The notes below the pieces were generated by a model, which saw only the letters and a program-made list of their open reading frames with translations, was not told the origin of the DNA and did no database searches. 64,000 nucleotides of DNA from positions 2,811,206 to 2,875,205 of the forward strand of contig NZ_CP018477.1 of assembly GCF_002277955.1 (NCBI RefSeq), given 5' to 3'. Positions 36,461 to 46,447 of the stretch are shown piece after piece. The stretch's first letter is position 1; each line of letters begins with the position of its first letter. A program made the translations under genes and the position numbers. This DNA comes from Thermogutta terrifontis. GTDB lineage: Bacteria; Planctomycetota; Planctomycetia; Pirellulales; Thermoguttaceae.

Positions 36461-39400
36461 GCTGTGGTTTGCGGGGAATCGTCGCTCGGATACACTTGAG
36501 AGCGTCAAGTTGAACGTTACAAGCGAGCTGTGGTTTGCGGGGAATCGTCGCTCGGATACACTCACTTTCCCATAAATAGTACAAGATTGTTGCTGTGGTT
36601 TGCGGGGAATCGTCGCTCGGATACACTGAGGGATGTCTCTGGAAAGGCCTCGACCAAGCTGTGGTTTGCGGGGAATCGTCGCTCGGATACACTTACTCCG
36701 AATTGTGCTACTGCGGGCGCAAAGCTGTGGTTTGCGGGGAATCGTCGCTCGGATACACTGAGGGATGTCTCTGGAAAGGCCTCGACCAAGCTGTGGTTTG
36801 CGGGGAATCGTCGCTCGGATACACTTTCGCCGCTGCACTCGTGGCATAGGTACGCGCTGTGGTTTGCGGGGAATCGTCGCTCGGATACACTGAGGGATGT
36901 CTCTGGAAAGGCCTCGACCAAGCTGTGGTTTGCGGGGAATCGTCGCTCGGATACACTTACTCCGAATTGTGCTACTGCGGGCGCAAAGCTGTGGTTTGCG
37001 GGGAATCGTCGCTCGGATACACTATCTCCCATTCGTTGAAGGATGCCCCGAATGCTGTGGTTTGCGGGGAATCGTCGCTCGGATACACTTTCGCCGCTGC
37101 ACTCGTGGCATAGGTACGCGCTGTGGTTTGCGGGGAATCGTCGCTCGGATACACTCACGGCTCTGAACTCGCTGCGGCCATTGCGGCTGTGGTTTGCGGG
37201 GAATCGTCGCTCGGATACACTTGGGCTTCCTGAGCTTGTCGCGCCGCTTCGCTGTGGTTTGCGGGGAATCGTCGCTCGGATACACTACGCGGCGTACTCC
37301 GCCCGCGTCAGCTGGCGCTGTGGTTTGCGGGGAATCGTCGCTCGGATACACTTCGCTAATCTACGACCGGGCGCCGGTGAGGCTGTGGTTTGCGGGGAAT
37401 CGTCGCTCGGATACACTGTACCGCGGGAGTTGCTCTGGTCGCATCGGCTGTGGTTTGCGGGGAATCGTCGCTCGGATACACTTGGCCGGATGCTCCCGTA
37501 CGACGAATCAGTGCTGTGGTTTGCGGGGAATCGTCGCTCGGATACACTTCAATGACTTTCGCCTGTTCATCCGAAAGGCTGTGGTTTGCGGGGAATCGTC
37601 GCTCGGATACACTTCAATGACTTTCGCCTGTTCATCCGAAAGGCTGTGGTTTGCGGGGAATCGTCGCTCGGATACACTACACGCGATGTGCGGCGTCGGT
37701 CTTTTGTTGCTGTGGTTTGCGGGGAATCGTCGCTCGGATACACTTCTATCGTTCTTGGAATGGGATAGGCATCCGCTGTGGTTTGCGGGGAATCGTCGCT
37801 CGGATACACTTGTGAGCCCGACGTTCCAGGATTGACTGCAGCTGTGGTTTGCGGGGAATCGTCGCTCGGATACACTGTGTCCCGGGAAGTCCTGGAGGGC
37901 ATGATGCTGTGGTTTGCGGGGAATCGTCGCTCGGATACACTCCTTCGTCGATCCCGTTCTCATCGCGCGTGCTGTGGTTTGCGGGGAATCGTCGCTCGGA
38001 TACACTCTTTACTGTCGTCAATCGCTGTGTTTTTAGCTGTGGTTTGCGGGGAATCGTCGCTCGGATACACTCCTGTGCCGTCGCGAGTGCGCCTGCCCTA
38101 CGCTGTGGTTTGCGGGGAATCGTCGCTCGGATACACTATTATCTTGCGTGTGTTAGCGCCGAATACCGCTGTGGTTTGCGGGGAATCGTCGCTCGGATAC
38201 ACTCGCATGATGCGTTTGCGTGCCTACCAGAAAGCTGTGGTTTGCGGGGAATCGTCGCTCGGATACACTCGAAACGTGATCCACTACTTTCGAGCGATGG
38301 CTGTGGTTTGCGGGGAATCGTCGCTCGGATACACTGCTTTGAGTTTGTAGTTAACCGGTTCTGCCAGCTGTGGTTTGCGGGGAATCGTCGCTCGGATACA
38401 CTTGGCTATCGGGATCGAGACACAGGACGTTGCTGTGGTTTGCGGGGAATCGTCGCTCGGATACACTTATTTCGCGCTCTGGCTGGCAAAGCACAAGGCT
38501 GTGGTTTGCGGGGAATCGTCGCTCGGATACACTGGCTGAGGCGAGATGATCGAAACTGGGGCAGCTGTGGTTTGCGGGGAATCGTCGCTCGGATACACTA
38601 GCCCGCGATTCTTGGAAGAGGCCGAAGAGCTGTGGTTTGCGGGGAATCGTCGCTCGGATACACTAGCCCGCGATTCTTGGAAGAGGCCGAAGAGCTGTGG
38701 TTTGCGGGGAATCGTCGCTCGGATACACTTATACTTTTCCCCCAGATGACGTAGGTCTTGCTGTGGTTTGCGGGGAATCGTCGCTCGGATACACTTGAAA
38801 AGGGGGACGCAGGGCGGGAGAAAAGCTGTGGTTTGCGGGGAATCGTCGCTCGGATACACTAACGTGAACGTCTGGGGGATAGAGGAACAGCTGTGGTTTG
38901 CGGGGAATCGTCGCTCGGATACACTGTGTCCCGGGAAGTCCTGGAGGGCATGATGCTGTGGTTTGCGGGGAATCGTCGCTCGGATACACTTTGCCGCTTT
39001 TTTCAAGGATAAACCTTGACGCTGTGGTTTGCGGGGAATCGTCGCTCGGATACACTATGGATTGACGTGACCGCTTCCGACAGTGCGCTGTGGTTTGCGG
39101 GGAATCGTCGCTCGGATACACTGCGAACTGCTGGCATTCACTGTCTGGAGCTGTGGTTTGCGGGGAATCGTCGCTCGGATACACTATCGCGTGATCGGAA
39201 CGTCTAATAATTTGAGCTGTGGTTTGCGGGGAATCGTCGCTCGGATACACTATGGCAGCACTCATCCAGGAAATGCAGCGCGCTGTGGTTTGCGGGGAAT
39301 CGTCGCTCGGATACACTGAATCGTGGTGCGAACAAGATTTCCCGGTGGCTGTGGTTTGCGGGGAATCGTCGCTCGGATACACTGTGAACCGGAATAGGGC

Positions 39401-41754
39401 GGCACCCCAGGGTGCTGTGGTTTGCGGGGAATCGTCGCTCGGATACACTAGGTGCCCGGTTCGGTGACGGCCGGGGGGGCTGTGGTTTGCGGGGAATCGT
39501 CGCTCGGATACACTAAGCCGCCGTGCAGAGATTGCTCTTCGATCGCTGTGGTTTGCGGGGAATCGTCGCTCGGATACACTTGTGCCGGTCACCGGTTCGC
39601 AGCCGACGAGCTGTGGTTTGCGGGGAATCGTCGCTCGGATACACTCCGCGATCCAGGGATCTCAAAATGGGAATCGCTGTGGTTTGCGGGGAATCGTCGC
39701 TCGGATACACTCGCGTGCCATTCGATTTGCGACAACGGATTGCTGTGGTTTGCGGGGAATCGTCGCTCGGATACACTTACTCGTTCCACGCCGGACTGGA
39801 CGTTGTGCTGTGGTTTGCGGGGAATCGTCGCTCGGATACACTTCTGCACCCGGGCCGTGCTCAATCTGGCGGCGCTGTGGTTTGCGGGGAATCGTCGCTC
39901 GGATACACTGCGCCGCCATGGAAGGACACGCTTTTCAACGCTGTGGTTTGCGGGGAATCGTCGCTCGGATACACTGCTCCCCTCTGTCGAGCTGCCACAG
40001 GCTGTGCTGTGGTTTGCGGGGAATCGTCGCTCGGATACACTAAACCATCCGCAGCGCTCGCACCAGACAATGCTGTGGTTTGCGGGGAATCGTCGCTCGG
40101 ATACACTCCTGCGGCTGTCCTTGTCCCTGCCCAGGCTGCTGTGGTTTGCGGGGAATCGTCGCTCGGATACACTGCCGCTTGATGTTGGCCTTGATTGCGG
40201 CTTGCTGTGGTTTGCGGGGAATCGTCGCTCGGATACACTCCATCAACACGGGCAAGTTCGTGGAAGTGCGCTGTGGTTTGCGGGGAATCGTCGCTCGGAT
40301 ACACTAAGGCCGATTGGGATGTTGATGAGGCCCATGCTGTGGTTTGCGGGGAATCGTCGCTCGGATACACTAACACTCTGGGGACACAGTGACGAGACCG
40401 TGCTGTGGTTTGCGGGGAATCGTCGCTCGGATACACTCGGTCGCATGGGCCTCCGTGGTCAGTGTCGCTGTGGTTTGCGGGGAATCGTCGCTCGGATACA
40501 CTCGAGCCCCAGCGCCGAATCCTACGACGTACTGCTGTGGTTTGCGGGGAATCGTCGCTCGGATACACTGGGAGCACTGGACTTCGATTCGCTGTTCGGC
40601 TGTGGTTTGCGGGGAATCGTCGCTCGGATACACTGAGGGACGATGCCCTCATCGACGTTATCGTGCTGTGGTTTGCGGGGAATCGTCGCTCGGATACACT
40701 ACTCGTCGATTTTGTCGAGCCACGCCGCAGGCTGTGGTTTGCGGGGAATCGTCGCTCGGATACACTAAAATACTTGTTCTTAGGAACGTCTACTCGCTGT
40801 GGTTTGCGGGGAATCGTCGCTCGGATACACTGGCGTTTTCCTGTATCCCCCTGAAGTTTAGCTGTGGTTTGCGGGGAATCGTCGCTCGGATACACTGAAG
40901 GGGGGAGTGAACAGGCCGGTCTGGCAGCTGTGGTTTGCGGGGAATCGTCGCTCGGATACACTTCAGGATACTCCAGCGCTTCAGAGATCTGGCTGTGGTT
41001 TGCGGGGAATCGTCGCTCGGATACACTCAAGGGTGAGGTCAAGGGTGAGGTCAACCCGCTGTGGTTTGCGGGGAATCGTCGCTCGGATACACTATCTTTT
41101 CGCCGTCACCTGCCGCGGAGAAAGCTGTGGTTTGCGGGGAATCGTCGCTCGGATACACTAGCTGATTCTGGTGGAGGGGACGGAAATCTGCTGTGGTTTG
41201 CGGGGAATCGTCGCTCGGATACACTAGGGGATGGGTGATGGGGAACTCCCGGGGCGCTGTGGTTTGCGGGGAATCGTCGCTCGGATACACTCGATCTCCC
41301 CGTTTAACGGCTTCCCATGAGGCTGTGGTTTGCGGGGAATCGTCGCTCGGATACACTAATGCCCGTGTTCAGCGCCCGCGCAACCGCGCTGTGGTTTGCG
41401 GGGAATCGTCGCTCGGATACACTCCCGCACCTACAAGGGGAAGCACGTCTTTGGCTGTGGTTTGCGGGGAATCGTCGCTCGGATACACTCACGGAAGGAC
41501 TGACCTTTCTACTCTTTCGGCTGTGGTTTGCGGGGAATCGTCGCTCGGATACACTTAATCCTGCGAGAAGAATTGCTCACAAAGCAGCTGTGGTTTGCGG
41601 GGAATCGTCGCTCGGATACACTCCTTGCGAAATGACACGACTCGCCCTCTTAGCTGTGGTTTGCGGGGAATCGTCGCTCGGATACACTTTGGCCTTTTTG
41701 GAGGAGTGGCGAAATTTTGCTGTGGTTTGCGGGGAATCGTCGCTCGGATACACT
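36461..41754 (+). CRISPR. Type II-C CRISPR array: 81 repeats of 36 bp, 80 spacers
   Basis: The repeat starts GCTGTGGTTTGCGGGGAATC and ends GTCGCTCGGATACACT. I located 81 copies by hand, the first at 36461-36496 and the last at 41719-41754, and saw no variant copy. Spacers are 27-31 bp, mostly 29 or 30; the shortest, 27 bp, is at 39123-39149. Several spacers are repeated: 36628, 36760 and 36892 carry one sequence; 36694 equals 36958; 36826 equals 37090; 37549 equals 37614; 38600 equals 38665; 37877 equals 38926. The anti-repeat in the tracrRNA shows that crRNAs read from the plus strand. cas2 lies 49 bp beyond the last repeat in the opposite direction. Because the repeat has no stop codon in several frames, long false ORFs cross the array on both strands. 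Confidence 0.99.
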
Positions 41755-41803
41755 ACCTGCGACCAACTTCGTTAAAAGAACACAACTTGCGACACGCCCA
41801 TGC

Positions 41804-42145
41804 TCAAAAAAGCATGAGCTGCCGAGGTGCTTTTTCATTCTCCTGGCGAATTTTTCCCACATAGTTTTCCATTTTTCCAAATTGCCGGTCAGTAACGGGT
41901 AACAGCCGAACAGCGCCTTTCGGCGGTAGGTTCGCTCGGATCTCCTGCCGATAGGGATGCATTGCCTCTTCACTTGGAAATGGCCTGGCGTACACAGAGT
42001 ACTGTAACTGACAAAACCCCATTTCCAGCAAACGTTTGCGGAAACGTGTGTACTCCCTCCTCGCCTTCCGGTCGTCCATGGGCAGATCAAACAAAACAAA
42101 AAGCCACATGATCTTGTAACCTGACGGGAGATCACCGCGAGGCAT
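41804..42145 (-). CDS. cas2: CRISPR-associated endoribonuclease Cas2
   Basis: Partner of Cas1 in spacer integration. From the ATG at 42145 the protein has 113 residues. The ferredoxin-like core begins YKIMWLFVLFDLPMDDRKARR, with the conserved Asp after the first strand, followed by FRKRLLEMGFCQLQYSVYAR. Starts 10 codons earlier or 12 later are also open; GGAG 5 bp upstream favours 42145. It overlaps the 3' end of cas1 by 14 bp. A short hairpin, CATGCT/AGCATG with a T6 loop, overlaps its stop codon (41799-41816). It is transcribed against the array. Confidence 0.93.
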   Translation of the reverse strand: MPRGDLPSGYKIMWLFVLFDLPMDDRKARREYTRFRKRLLEMGFCQLQYSVYARPFPSEEAMHPYRQEIRANLPPKGAVRLLPVTDRQFGKMENYVGKIRQENEKAPRQLMLF

Positions 42146-43040
42146 GGCAGCTCCAATCGGGCAACAGCAAGTCACGGCGTTTTTTTAAGAACACGTCCGC
42201 AAGCGAGGCGGCAATTCGACTGAGTACATCAAACAGCGTTCGTCTTTCACCCTCGAAGAAATATCGCTCCTCGAGAAACCCAAGTAAACGCGATTTCACC
42301 TCTGGTGTGAGTTCTGCATCTGCTGGGAACTCCCTCAATAACGCAACCACCAATAGATCCACGCGAGGGCGAAACGGCTCCATCAAATCGTCGGCCAGAC
42401 AAAACGGATTGTACCGATTATGGTGATGAATCCCCAAACTTGGATGGAGGCCCACTCCTGTTATGGCTCGCGCAGTTACAGCCCGTAAAATGGCATAACC
42501 ATAATTCAAAAAGCGATTCTGATCATTCCGATCGGGATCTCTGCGAAACGTTCGATCCTGGAAAAGGTATTGCCAGTATCGACGAGACGCCATTGCTTCC
42601 ACATTCGAGGTGTCGCCCGACCGAACTCTCGCAGCCAGTCGCGCTAAGCCATAATCCCGCCCGTGCAATTCTTGAAGAACAGCAGCCTGGGATTGAATCT
42701 TGCTGCGGACGATTTGCTGCCATAATCTTTTTCGAGTGGGCAACGAGGCCTGTGCCTGGGCCGCCAGTCGTTCAGTTTGAACATGATGGTTCACGAGAGG
42801 GAACATTGTTCCCACGGGCCGGCTCGTCGCATCGCATATCACGCAGACAGCCCCAGCCTCGGCAAGGCCCGCCAGAACCGGCTGGGTCAATGTGATGCAC
42901 GGGTTGGCCGCAATCAGAACCGCAAGCTCTGCCAAAGGCAGAGTCACCTCCAGCTCATCTCCCGTCTTGATGACGAGTTGTCGATGACGGACCGACAGTT
43001 TCGCCGGTTTGTTTGCCAGTTCGACGACGTGATTAATCAT
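42132..43040 (-). CDS. cas1: CRISPR-associated integrase Cas1 (type II)
   Basis: Metal-dependent integrase that inserts new spacers. The 302-residue protein has the expected catalytic residues: E148 in TSNVEAMASRRYW, H205 in LHPSLGIHHHNRYNPF and the acidic DDLMEPFRPRVD (about 217-228), whose E221 completes the site. These positions closely match type II Cas1 proteins. The ATG overlaps the end of cas9 by 8 bp and the gene end overlaps cas2, so cas9-cas1-cas2 is one tight operon. No csn2 or cas4 accompanies it, which is the mark of subtype II-C. Confidence 0.97.
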   Translation of the reverse strand: MINHVVELANKPAKLSVRHRQLVIKTGDELEVTLPLAELAVLIAANPCITLTQPVLAGLAEAGAVCVICDATSRPVGTMFPLVNHHVQTERLAAQAQASLPTRKRLWQQIVRSKIQSQAAVLQELHGRDYGLARLAARVRSGDTSNVEAMASRRYWQYLFQDRTFRRDPDRNDQNRFLNYGYAILRAVTARAITGVGLHPSLGIHHHNRYNPFCLADDLMEPFRPRVDLLVVALLREFPADAELTPEVKSRLLGFLEERYFFEGERRTLFDVLSRIAASLADVFLKKRRDLLLPDWSCHASR

Positions 43041-46000
43041 TCGCCGGAAGGACCTCGCCCAAAGGTGTCACCATCACCTTCCGTGCGCGACGCTGGAAAA
43101 GCTGACGATACGTAGCGCGTATTCGCTCCCGTTGCTCTCTTATCAAGGTAATTGGACGAGCGTCGTGAGGCAAGCGCAATTCCAAATTATCGTCGGAAAT
43201 TCCAACCACCCGGAGAAGTTGCTTTTGGCCATCATCGTTGATCCATTCGATGTATTCGCTTTTGGCCAGCGAGAATTTGAATCGGGTGTTTGGGCCGTGA
43301 TCGCGGCAAACTACCGGCTCACCCCGTTTCTTACGCTCGTATGCTTCGTACAAACTGACGATCTTGCCCTTCCAACGGACCTCTTGACCTTGCCCATCGA
43401 GCAAAGCATAAATCTCGATGTGGTGATTGTTTCCAGGCACGACGTAACGTTGGCGAGGACCATCCCCTACCGCAATGACGGAGCTGCTCACCCAAATTCG
43501 AGCGGATTTAACAGGCAAAGCGGTGTTATTTTTTCCGCGAATAATCGGGAGGTTGGCGTCAGTGGCAAACGCCTTTTTGGGATCCGATGTCCCAAGCTGC
43601 TTCAATTTTTCCTTCACTAAGTCCCGAACAGTTGGATCGACGATCCTTTCGACTTCATGGGAGGACATTTCCCTGAGAGGCTTGCGAACCTTGGTCTTCC
43701 CCTGTTCCGTGGGCGGTGCGTAATATGTTTGGTCGTGGAGGGCTCCAGAAAGACGCCGGCTGACTCGGAACGAAACCACAATCCCCTCCACATGCCGTTG
43801 CACATCGCTCAGGAAAGTACTCCATGGGGGATCAAGCCGGACAGCCACTCGTGGCCAGGCCTTCAAAAGGCGCGATGCTTCGTGGGCGAACCGCTGGATC
43901 ATTGAGGGTTCCGTGAGTGCCACAACTATCGCGTCAATCGCATGATGACGGTGATCGTAACGATTCTTTTCGGGACTCCCTCCTAAAATCGCGTTGAGAT
44001 TCCATGCACGTCGGAAGAGGCCGGTTAAACCACCGGCAACTGTAAAGACCCGCTGTTGCCCGGTCGGGTCAATTCTTCCCCCATATAAATGTCCTAAATA
44101 ATCGGCGGCTGCCTTAGAGATCCACCGGGTATCACTCAGCTGTCGGAGTGCGAAGTCGGGTGGTATTTCTTCTGCTTGAAAGCGAACAAGCTTCTGCCGC
44201 GCGAATGGGCCACGAAAGTTTCTCACTCGGGTGATTATCTCCTGCCAGCGCACCGGATCAGTGGCGTAAGCCTCGTACGGAGTGCGGCCCGCCTTGACTG
44301 AACGATTCTCTTGGTGATAGCACAGGGTCTTATTCATGAACGAATCGTCAAGCGAGCGATGCAGCGGCCAGATATGCTCCACATCAAACTCGGGATGATC
44401 CCCCAACAATGCTTGAGTTGTGATCTGCTTGCCCGTGTACGGACATATCCAATTGCATTCTTCAGCCAACAGATATTTCTCAATATCCCTGGGCGCGGCT
44501 GTCCGACCGAGTTCCTGCAGCACCCTCTGCGCCGCCTCCTCCCGCCGTTTTTGCTGCTCCCGCATCCGCTTCGAAATCTCCTCACGCTCCTTGCGAGAAC
44601 GTTTCAATTCTCGAGCCACTTCCACTCGAATGCATCGAGGTATCCCATACTTGCGGATAATCGCGTTAACCACCTTGCGCAGTTCGGTGAGAGCTCTGAT
44701 CAGCAGCGGATTTCTCACCGTCGGTAGAACCTGCCGAACCGGCGGTAGCTCAGCATGTTGATTAATCTTCCGTTGTGTCCCACCATAAACTTTTTGTATC
44801 GCTGCATTGAGACGCTCGCCCTGCTCCAGTAACGGCAGAAGCCTTCGAATAGCCCGGCGACTGAAGCTGTGGTAGCCTTGCTCTAACGGCAGTCCAGCGA
44901 GTTGAGACGCAACTTCGCGGTTAAACCCCCAAACCCTATGCAGATGCTCCTCAAGGGTATCAGCGCGAAGAAATGCTATCAAAGTATCTACCAGCGCTTT
45001 TTGTCTTTCCCTACCCAAATCCTCCCACGTAGCATCACCTATGACTTTTCTAATTTGGGCAGAAGTTCTATTACCCGGCAGCTTTTTCTCACCACCACGT
45101 TCCAGATTGCATTCCCAACCTTCACCTTTTTTGCCCGTGGGAATTCCGAGAGTCTTTTTAATCAGAGTGAAACTCAGGTCTTCGTTTCGTTCCGCCAGAT
45201 CATAGAGTTTCTGCCTTTCTTCCGGCGACAGCACACGGCGCTGACCTTGTGGATCGGTGAACTCAAGATCATTAATTCGCTGCATATACCGAATTCTCTG
45301 TGCTTCAAGAGAGGCCATTGGCGCACGCCTGAAAGGATAGATATATTCGACCTGTCCGTTGGGACGTTTCCGCGGGAGCACTTCCAATGGGCAGCGTCCC
45401 ACAAGGCCGTGCTGCAATTTGAGAGGTCGTTGAAAAAAGATCGCCTTGTAGAGTCGTGCTTTCTTGCTATCCGTAAGAGAATTCGGATGATGGGAACGTT
45501 GTGCGTTCCATATCTGTTCGAACTCGTCCTGGAACATTTTCCGAGAGGTGTAACGATTACGAATTCTTTGCTCGTGCGGATTGAGCCGCGAGAAAAACTC
45601 GCCCAGCGTACGCGCACCCGATTTCTGAATTTCATCCTGAAGCTGCGAAATCCCTTGCTTCACGACGCCGAGTTCTTCATCCTTATTCTTCTCAAGTGTG
45701 CGCCGGTTGCTGAGAAATCCGCGACGTTGGGCAAGGTGGAAAAAGACGCGGCCCAACAACTCGGGTGGCAGTGGATGATCAAGTGCTGCGGCTCGGAGAC
45801 GGTAAATGAACGTGTGAGCTAGAAGGCCGTCGTTATTTGCACCCGGAACATTTGTCCGCAGCCATTCTTGGGCTTTTTGATCGAGCGTTTCAAGATACGC
45901 TTTGCGAGCGGTACTCGACCGCGGCCCGGTTAGAAAGAGGCCCATTTCCTGAAGCACCCGATATGTTCGTCTAAGACGCTGAGCCCGGCGAAACATTTGG

Positions 46001-46221
46001 CGGCGCAGTTGCCTTGCTTGACGCCGCGATTGACCAGGTGGTTCCTCTTTTCCTTTTTCGACCTCTTCCAAACTCGCGTTGCTGAGTTCCCAACACCGAA
46101 CCCCTGCTCCGAGCAACGACTGCCCACCATCGTTATCAATTTCAATGGCTGCCCAACCTAGGGATACAACCCCGAGGTCAATTCCCAAGACGTAGTCTAC
46201 CTGGCCGTTCTTTGTTTTCAT
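43033..46221 (-). CDS. cas9: CRISPR-associated endonuclease Cas9, compact type II-C
   Basis: RNA-guided DNA endonuclease of 1062 residues, close to other compact II-C enzymes. All catalytic parts are intact. RuvC-I has D15 in YVLGIDLGVVSLGWAA. An Arg-rich bridge helix spans about 64-90. RuvC-II has E534 in CIRVEVARELKRS. The HNH domain has CPYTGKQ, H616 in FDVEHIWPLH, and N639 in HQENRS. RuvC-III has H760 and D763 in HHAIDAIVVAL. The C-terminal part (about 800-1062), which should hold the wedge and PAM-interacting domains, is least conserved by eye. The gene begins the cas9-cas1-cas2 operon and is divergent from the tracrRNA gene, with about 100 bp between them. PAM preference cannot be read from sequence. 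Confidence 0.98.
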   Translation of the reverse strand: MKTKNGQVDYVLGIDLGVVSLGWAAIEIDNDGGQSLLGAGVRCWELSNASLEEVEKGKEEPPGQSRRQARQLRRQMFRRAQRLRRTYRVLQEMGLFLTGPRSSTARKAYLETLDQKAQEWLRTNVPGANNDGLLAHTFIYRLRAAALDHPLPPELLGRVFFHLAQRRGFLSNRRTLEKNKDEELGVVKQGISQLQDEIQKSGARTLGEFFSRLNPHEQRIRNRYTSRKMFQDEFEQIWNAQRSHHPNSLTDSKKARLYKAIFFQRPLKLQHGLVGRCPLEVLPRKRPNGQVEYIYPFRRAPMASLEAQRIRYMQRINDLEFTDPQGQRRVLSPEERQKLYDLAERNEDLSFTLIKKTLGIPTGKKGEGWECNLERGGEKKLPGNRTSAQIRKVIGDATWEDLGRERQKALVDTLIAFLRADTLEEHLHRVWGFNREVASQLAGLPLEQGYHSFSRRAIRRLLPLLEQGERLNAAIQKVYGGTQRKINQHAELPPVRQVLPTVRNPLLIRALTELRKVVNAIIRKYGIPRCIRVEVARELKRSRKEREEISKRMREQQKRREEAAQRVLQELGRTAAPRDIEKYLLAEECNWICPYTGKQITTQALLGDHPEFDVEHIWPLHRSLDDSFMNKTLCYHQENRSVKAGRTPYEAYATDPVRWQEIITRVRNFRGPFARQKLVRFQAEEIPPDFALRQLSDTRWISKAAADYLGHLYGGRIDPTGQQRVFTVAGGLTGLFRRAWNLNAILGGSPEKNRYDHRHHAIDAIVVALTEPSMIQRFAHEASRLLKAWPRVAVRLDPPWSTFLSDVQRHVEGIVVSFRVSRRLSGALHDQTYYAPPTEQGKTKVRKPLREMSSHEVERIVDPTVRDLVKEKLKQLGTSDPKKAFATDANLPIIRGKNNTALPVKSARIWVSSSVIAVGDGPRQRYVVPGNNHHIEIYALLDGQGQEVRWKGKIVSLYEAYERKKRGEPVVCRDHGPNTRFKFSLAKSEYIEWINDDGQKQLLRVVGISDDNLELRLPHDARPITLIREQRERIRATYRQLFQRRARKVMVTPLGEVLPAND

Positions 46222-46262
46222 GATTGTCCCATTTCCTCTATCAACTCACATTACTGAAAAAC

Positions 46263-46288
46263 TCCTCCCATTTTAGCTCAATGGGGAG
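46263..46288. promoter_or_regulatory. Inverted repeat between cas9 and tracrRNA
   Basis: CTCCCATTTTAGCTCAATGGGGAG forms a stem of about 7 bp (CTCCCAT with ATGGGGAG). It ends next to the -35 box of the tracrRNA promoter and lies in the cas9 leader on the other strand. It could be an operator or a leader hairpin; the function is unknown. Confidence 0.4.
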
Positions 46289-46317
46289 TTGACAACCACT
46301 GCGATTCGTTTTACTAT
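46289..46317 (+). promoter_or_regulatory. tracrRNA promoter
   Basis: A perfect -35 TTGACA (46289-46294) and a -10 TACTAT (46312-46317) are spaced by 17 bp. Seven bases further is A46325, exactly the first base of the anti-repeat. This agreement makes the call strong. Confidence 0.85.
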
Positions 46318-46324
46318 GGAATCC

Positions 46325-46447
46325 AGTGTATCCGAGCGACGGTTCCACGCAAATCACAGTAAGGTGATTCCGTGTGGAATCGCCGTACGGTAAACCCAGC
46401 ATGCTGGGTGCCGTTAACGCCCTCAGCCTGTGGCGGGGGCGTTTTTT
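46325..46447 (+). ncRNA. tracrRNA of the type II-C system
   Basis: Trans-activating RNA that pairs with the crRNA repeat and docks it in Cas9. The anti-repeat (46325-46360) matches the reverse complement of the array repeat at 32 of 36 positions. It is followed by a 9-bp hairpin, GGTGATTCC-GTGT-GGAATCGCC (46363-46384), then a second hairpin with CCCAGC/GCTGGG inside ACGG/CCGT, and a terminator hairpin (about 46417-46442, ACGCCC with GGGCGT) ending in T6 at 46442-46447. The predicted RNA is about 123 nt. It is divergent from cas9. Ends are predicted from promoter and terminator, not mapped. Confidence 0.95.

Noticed and set aside
36497-41718. Spacers matching the capsid element or other parts of this window
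   Set aside because: I compared a sample by eye with 49.8-59 kb and saw no match. An exhaustive alignment was not possible, so this is a non-finding and not proof of absence.
36375-41775. Many long ORFs on both strands across the array, with repeating protein text such as LWFAGNRRSDTL
   Set aside because: They arise because the 36-bp repeat has no stop in several frames. The periodic text follows the repeat exactly, and no ribosome binding sites or domains are present.
41799-41816. Hairpin CATGCT/AGCATG as a terminator for cas2 or the array
   Set aside because: The stem is only 6 bp and AT-rich, with the T run in the loop rather than after the stem, so termination is not supported.
44902-45822. 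A 306-codon plus-strand ORF inside cas9
   Set aside because: It is antisense to conserved Cas9 coding sequence and has no domain of its own.
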